Source of the DNA: Terfezia claveryi
Lineage: Eukaryota > Ascomycota > Pezizomycetes > Pezizales > Pezizaceae
Reading direction: 5' to 3'
Assembly: GCA_015179025.1 (NCBI GenBank)
Contig: WHUX01000552.1
Span: forward strand, 1-19,834
Length of the DNA: 19,834 nucleotides
Shown: in pieces, positions 17,224 to 19,834 of the stretch
Position numbering within the stretch: the first letter of the stretch is position 1
How the letters are laid out: every line of letters starts with the position of its first letter
Program-made: the position numbers and the translations under genes
Notes under the pieces: model-generated
Database searches by the model: none
Seen by the model: only the letters and a program-made list of their open reading frames with translations
What the model was told of the DNA's origin: nothing

Positions 17224-18334
17224 TGTTATAGGATAACACACACGTAGGAACGCTACGTGTGTGACCAGGGGGAGGCTGAGACGGGAGGCAAGGGCAAGAG
17301 GCAAGAGGGGCAGAGGGCAGGGGACACGAGACACGCGGAAGCAGTTGCCGCGTGTGTCAAGGGAGGCAGTGTTACGAACCCTCTCGAATCACGATCCTGA
17401 CCCCGATCGATATCGCCGGCAACCCACGCACTTGCCAAAGTATATCATGTGACTATGTTCTCGACCCTGCCTCTCCTGGCTAGCCGACATCCGACCGCAT
17501 CCCGGAAGTCCTAGTCGCTCGCTTATGGATTTGACACTTGAGAGTCGAACCAAAACTGGCACGACTCTCAAACTAGGAAATACCCTGGAAAACCTCGAAC
17601 CTTATTTTGACCCGAACCTTATTTGAGAGTCGAACCAAAACTGGCACGACTCTCAGATTTAGGAAATACCCCGGAAACCCTCGAACCCTATTTTGACCCA
17701 GACCTTATTTGAGAGTCGAACCAAAACTGGCACGACTCTCAGATTGGGAACAACCTGCTCTCGCTCAAAACTCTTTCTTTAGCTTATCAGAAATTTCACC
17801 TTCGCTTATGTACAATTCTTCAGGTCTTCTGTTCGCACCAGCGTTATCTGTTATTGCCAGACGCCTCGTTCTTGACAATCTCACAGGATCCGTGTATCCA
17901 TGAGCTGGCTTGCGTGTTCATCTTCCGTTATGCTTTGTCTAGACCGTTGTTTAGCCAAAAAGGTGTTGTTCGAGATGGAGACAGGATCTCTATAAAAGAA
18001 GCCTGTTCTTGCCGTCTGTATTCTGTTTCTTTCTTCCCCACGCAACAACTTGTCTACCTTCCTGTACCTAGTTGTTATACAAATATATCTGCACCACTGT
18101 TCTTGAGTGTAGCTCAGACTACCTCGCCTTCTCAACCTTGACCTCGATACCTTGCTCGACTTTGGTTTCACCCGAAGTCCCTAGGCACCTGATCACACAC
18201 GTAGAGCTCCCTACGTGTGCGATACCTCGACACTCGCGTCCATCACCTACGATCGCAGGTGATACCCTGAACCAGAATAAGTCGTTGTTTACCACGTCGA
18301 CGCGGGAATTACCTTCCAACCTCCGTCCATAACA
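17224..18334 (+). repeat. 3' LTR of C1 (1111 bp)
   Basis: It has the same ends and internal landmarks as the 5' LTR: module 17229-17369, hairpin repeats 17538-17741, TATA box 17991, palindromes at about 17237-17263 and 18196-18219, and the 22-bp palindrome with one change at 18242. It differs from the 5' LTR by one missing base near 17951 and about 28 substitutions, nearly all transitions. GCCGG (18335-18339) follows. Confidence 0.95.
17229..17369 (+). repeat. 141-bp module in the C1 3' LTR, shared in antisense with family A LTRs
   Basis: This is the second copy of the module described at 11102, here flanked by exact TGTTA on both sides (17224-17228 and 17370-17374). It includes a perfect 11-bp-arm palindrome (CACACACGTAG, 5-nt spacer, CTACGTGTGTG) at 17237-17263. 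Confidence 0.75.
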
Positions 18335-18339
18335 GCCGG
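18335..18339 (+). repeat. Target-site duplication of C1, right copy (GCCGG)
   Basis: Identical to 11092-11096 and directly after ATAACA. The A3 codons CGC CGG on the left continue as CAG GCT AGG TGG on the right once one copy is removed. Confidence 0.95.
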
Positions 18340-18401
18340 CAGGCTAGGTGGTTAGAATTCTTGTCCCAGTTCAACTTCAAAATCAAGTACTGGCCAGGAA
18401 A

Positions 18402-18409
18402 GGCTGGTA
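18402..18409 (+). repeat. Left 8-bp target duplication of the MITE (GGCTGGTA)
   Basis: It pairs with GGCTGGTG at 19193-19200, one transition apart. The right copy is the one that fits the A3 coding frame (GCT GGT GGG AAA). Confidence 0.8.
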
Positions 18410-19192
18410 TAGTATACGTATCGGCTCGAGTTGAGGCAAGTTCTACTACTATTTTTCCTACTCAGTACTGACTCACACCGATGCCCATTCTTCCGAAGCC
18501 AACTCGCCCCTAACTCGGCGACTACTCAGTGATCGACCGAGTCCTTGCCAAGAATTAGTCACCCATATTTCACCTCAGTCTTAGTTTCGTGTTTTCTCTA
18601 TTATCTGATACGGATCGCTCCTCCTATTATGGATCTGTCCTCCTGTCATGGATCCGTCCTCTTGTCATGGATCCATTCTCCTATCACAGATCCATCCTCC
18701 TATCACGGATTGCCCCGCTTGTCATGGATTCCTCCTCCTGTTACGGACTTGAACTTTTCCTTCCTGCTCAATCCTTACCGCCATTTCTCAACTACGTTCT
18801 ACTAGTGGCTAACCTTCCATCCATTCTCTTGTCATTCTTCTGTATAATCTTACCCTGCCTTGTGTGCTAATGTGAATTACATTCGTTGATACCTCATCAA
18901 TTTCTGCACACTCTAATTCTCATAAAATGAATTGCTTTAATTCAAGCAATCCGTAGTGTGTTCAGTTAAATTTGAACCGAATTATATGAGAAACTAGTCC
19001 TCCAGTCGAGCAATATACATCTGTAGATGACACTAAGGCTTGGCGAGTAGTCGATGGCTACTCGGCGCTGGTCCGAGTAATTTAGAGCGATATATAGCCG
19101 ACTCGCTGAGTTGGAGGCTTGGGCAAAACTCGGCCGTCGGTATGAGTCTTGGCGAGGCGGCGTGGGGAAAAATCGCCTCGGTGTACACACTA
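18410..19192. mobile_element. hAT-like non-autonomous element (MITE, 783 bp) inside A3 pol
   Basis: The insert splits an otherwise continuous RNase H/linker reading frame and is flanked by 8-bp duplications, the length typical of hAT elements. Its ends are TAGTATACGTATCGGCTCG and, on the other strand, TAGTGTGTACACCGAGGCG. They match at 10 of 19 positions and seven of nine mismatches are transitions, so the inverted repeats appear decayed. Subterminal regions also resemble each other in inverted orientation (CTCGGCGACTACTC near 18512 and GAGTAGTCGATGGCTACTCGG near 19045). It has no transposase-like frame. The middle holds a 19-bp minisatellite. Superfamily is inferred from duplication length and end structure only. 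Confidence 0.72.
18610..18742. repeat. 19-bp minisatellite, seven copies, inside the MITE
   Basis: Seven consecutive 19-bp units follow the pattern A(T/C)GGATCCNTCCTCCTGTC, starting at 18610. The units differ mainly by transitions. Short open frames here, rich in Ser, Pro and Leu, are products of the repeat and not genes. Confidence 0.88.
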
Positions 19193-19200
19193 GGCTGGTG
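19193..19200 (+). repeat. Right 8-bp target duplication of the MITE (GGCTGGTG)
   Basis: It directly follows ...CACTA at 19192; see the left copy at 18402. Confidence 0.8.
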
Positions 19201-19321
19201 GGAAACCAGACGCATTGACTAGGAGATTAGGAGATCTACCTAAGGGGGGGGATAAAAGGCTAAAGTACCAGAACTAGGTGGTACTGAAGCCAGAAAATCT
19301 TGACCTGGCTGCCAATATTCT

Positions 19322-19351
19322 GGCTGAGGCTGAAGCTGAGGCTGAGGCTAA
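19322..19351 (+). repeat. GCTGAG hexamer array in the A3 RNase H-integrase linker
   Basis: About five tandem hexamers encode alternating Ala and Glu, between DALTRRLGDLPK and the integrase zinc finger. The array stays in frame, so it extends a flexible acidic linker without breaking pol. Confidence 0.75.
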
Positions 19352-19834
19352 GTCTGATATTGGGGATGTCGGGGCTGATATCGTGGATGTTAAGGCCAAT
19401 GCAGATGCTGGAAGTGACCTCCGACAACAGGTGAAAAGGGCATATGGGAAGGACCCCCTAGCCAAAGAGATAATCGCTGTGGTGGAATCTGGACAGCGCC
19501 ACCATACTAAGATTTCCCTCGCCGAGTGCATAACCCAGGATGGTCTCCTTTACTACCTTGACTGCCCTTATATACCCGTGGATAGTAAACTATGCTTAAG
19601 GCTAATCAAGGAGCACTATAATACTCTAGCCACAGATCACCCTGGCATAGCTAAGACGTTAGAGTTACTTTCTAGGCAATATACGTGGTCTAACCAACGG
19701 AAGGAGGTGGAGCAGTACATATGGAATTGCTATGTCTGCAAGCGTGCCAAACTCACCCGCCACACTTCTTATAATACCCTGAAGCCCCTGGAAATCTCAG
19801 AACAACCTTGGCAATACCTGACTATGGACTTCGT

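Larger units (their letters stand above)
11097..18334 (+). mobile_element. Complete Ty3/gypsy chromovirus C1 (7238 bp) inserted in A3
   Basis: The element has two LTRs of 1112 and 1111 bp with TGTTAT...ATAACA ends, a 5-bp target duplication, gag, pol in the order protease-RT-RNase H-integrase, a C-terminal chromodomain, and a purine tract before the 3' LTR. The integrase-plus-chromodomain arrangement defines chromoviruses. It is disabled by about seven net -1 frame breaks and two gag stops. The LTRs differ by about 28 substitutions and one indel by eye. Confidence 0.95.
7260..19834 (+). mobile_element. Ty3/gypsy retrotransposon A3 (family A), interrupted twice, running off the right edge
   Basis: LTR 7260-7799, gag 7831-9006 and pol 8988-11096. 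An insertion of C1 follows (11097-18334), then pol 18340-18409, a MITE (18410-19192), and pol 19200-19834. The RNase H reading resumes exactly across C1 (LLNRR | [10 protein letters not shown]) and the linker resumes across the MITE (WPGKAG | GKPDALTRR), which proves a single interrupted element. Excluding insertions, about 4.5 kb is visible, and the integrase core and 3' LTR are out of view. Confidence 0.88.
18340..19834 (+). pseudogene. pol: A3 pol, part 2 (end of RNase H, linker, start of integrase), split by a MITE
   Basis: It resumes at 18340 as [20 protein letters not shown], the end of gypsy RNase H. It is cut at 18409 by the MITE and continues at 19200 as GKPDALTRRLGDLPK, the DALSRR-type motif that closes RNase H. 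A TAG lies at 19275. The linker is Glu/Ala- and Asp-rich, from a GCTGAG hexamer array. The integrase zinc finger follows: His near 19612 (EHYN), His in DHPG, and Cys pair NCYVCKRAK (about 19726-19746). The window ends at WQYLTMDF, whose Asp is the first residue of the integrase catalytic triad. Because A3 is interrupted twice and carries stops, it is dead. Confidence 0.86.

Noticed and set aside
18545..18805. 86-codon open frame and overlapping frames in the MITE
   Set aside because: They are generated by the 19-bp minisatellite (19 is not a multiple of 3, so all frames look similar). No transposase motif is seen.

Overview
The window looks like repeat-dense chromatin of a filamentous fungus, probably an ascomycete. 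It carries Ty3/gypsy elements, one of them a chromovirus with a C-terminal chromodomain, a hAT-like miniature element, and heavy C-to-T / G-to-A decay of the CpG-deamination and RIP type. A truffle-like or other TE-rich methylating lineage would fit, but the species cannot be read from the sequence. I see no host gene, tRNA, rRNA or CRISPR array. Nearly everything can be assigned to transposable elements nested inside one another.

Layout. Three copies of one gypsy family (called A) are present. A1 (1-2576, minus; LTR 2038-2576, gag, start of pol) runs off the left edge. It sits in element B (2577-5510, minus; an LTR and a long gag-like pseudogene). B in turn sits in the gag of A2 (5511-6927, minus; gag and LTR 6388-6927). 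A 332-bp AT-rich spacer (6928-7259) follows. A3 (plus) starts with its LTR at 7260-7799, has gag at 7831-9006 and pol from 8988, and is cut at 11096 inside RNase H. The cut is a complete chromovirus, C1 (11097-18334), flanked by a 5-bp GCCGG duplication. A3 pol resumes at 18340, is cut again by a 783-bp hAT-like MITE (18410-19192, 8-bp duplication), and continues into the integrase zinc finger up to the right edge.

How the parts work. Each autonomous element encodes Gag (capsid and CCHC zinc knuckle) and Pol (protease, reverse transcriptase, RNase H, integrase). In both family A and C1, pol lies in the -1 frame of gag. Both have a recognisable programmed -1 frameshift signal: a slippery heptamer, a 5-6 nt spacer, and a hairpin that contains the gag stop codon in its stem. 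In C1 the heptamer is the canonical A AAA AAC. In A1 it is G GGA AAA, and in A3 the same site has been broken by a G-to-A change.

Decay. The older copies (A2, A3, B) keep a single reading frame over kilobases but carry many in-frame stops. The younger ones (A1, C1) have few stops but several frame breaks, every one a net -1. The two C1 LTRs are about 97.5% identical by eye, and their differences are almost all transitions, mostly at CpG.

Most unexpected is a ~141-bp module at the start of the C1 LTR. It also lies, in antisense, inside the LTRs of the unrelated family A, and it carries a palindrome that recurs at least nine times in the window.
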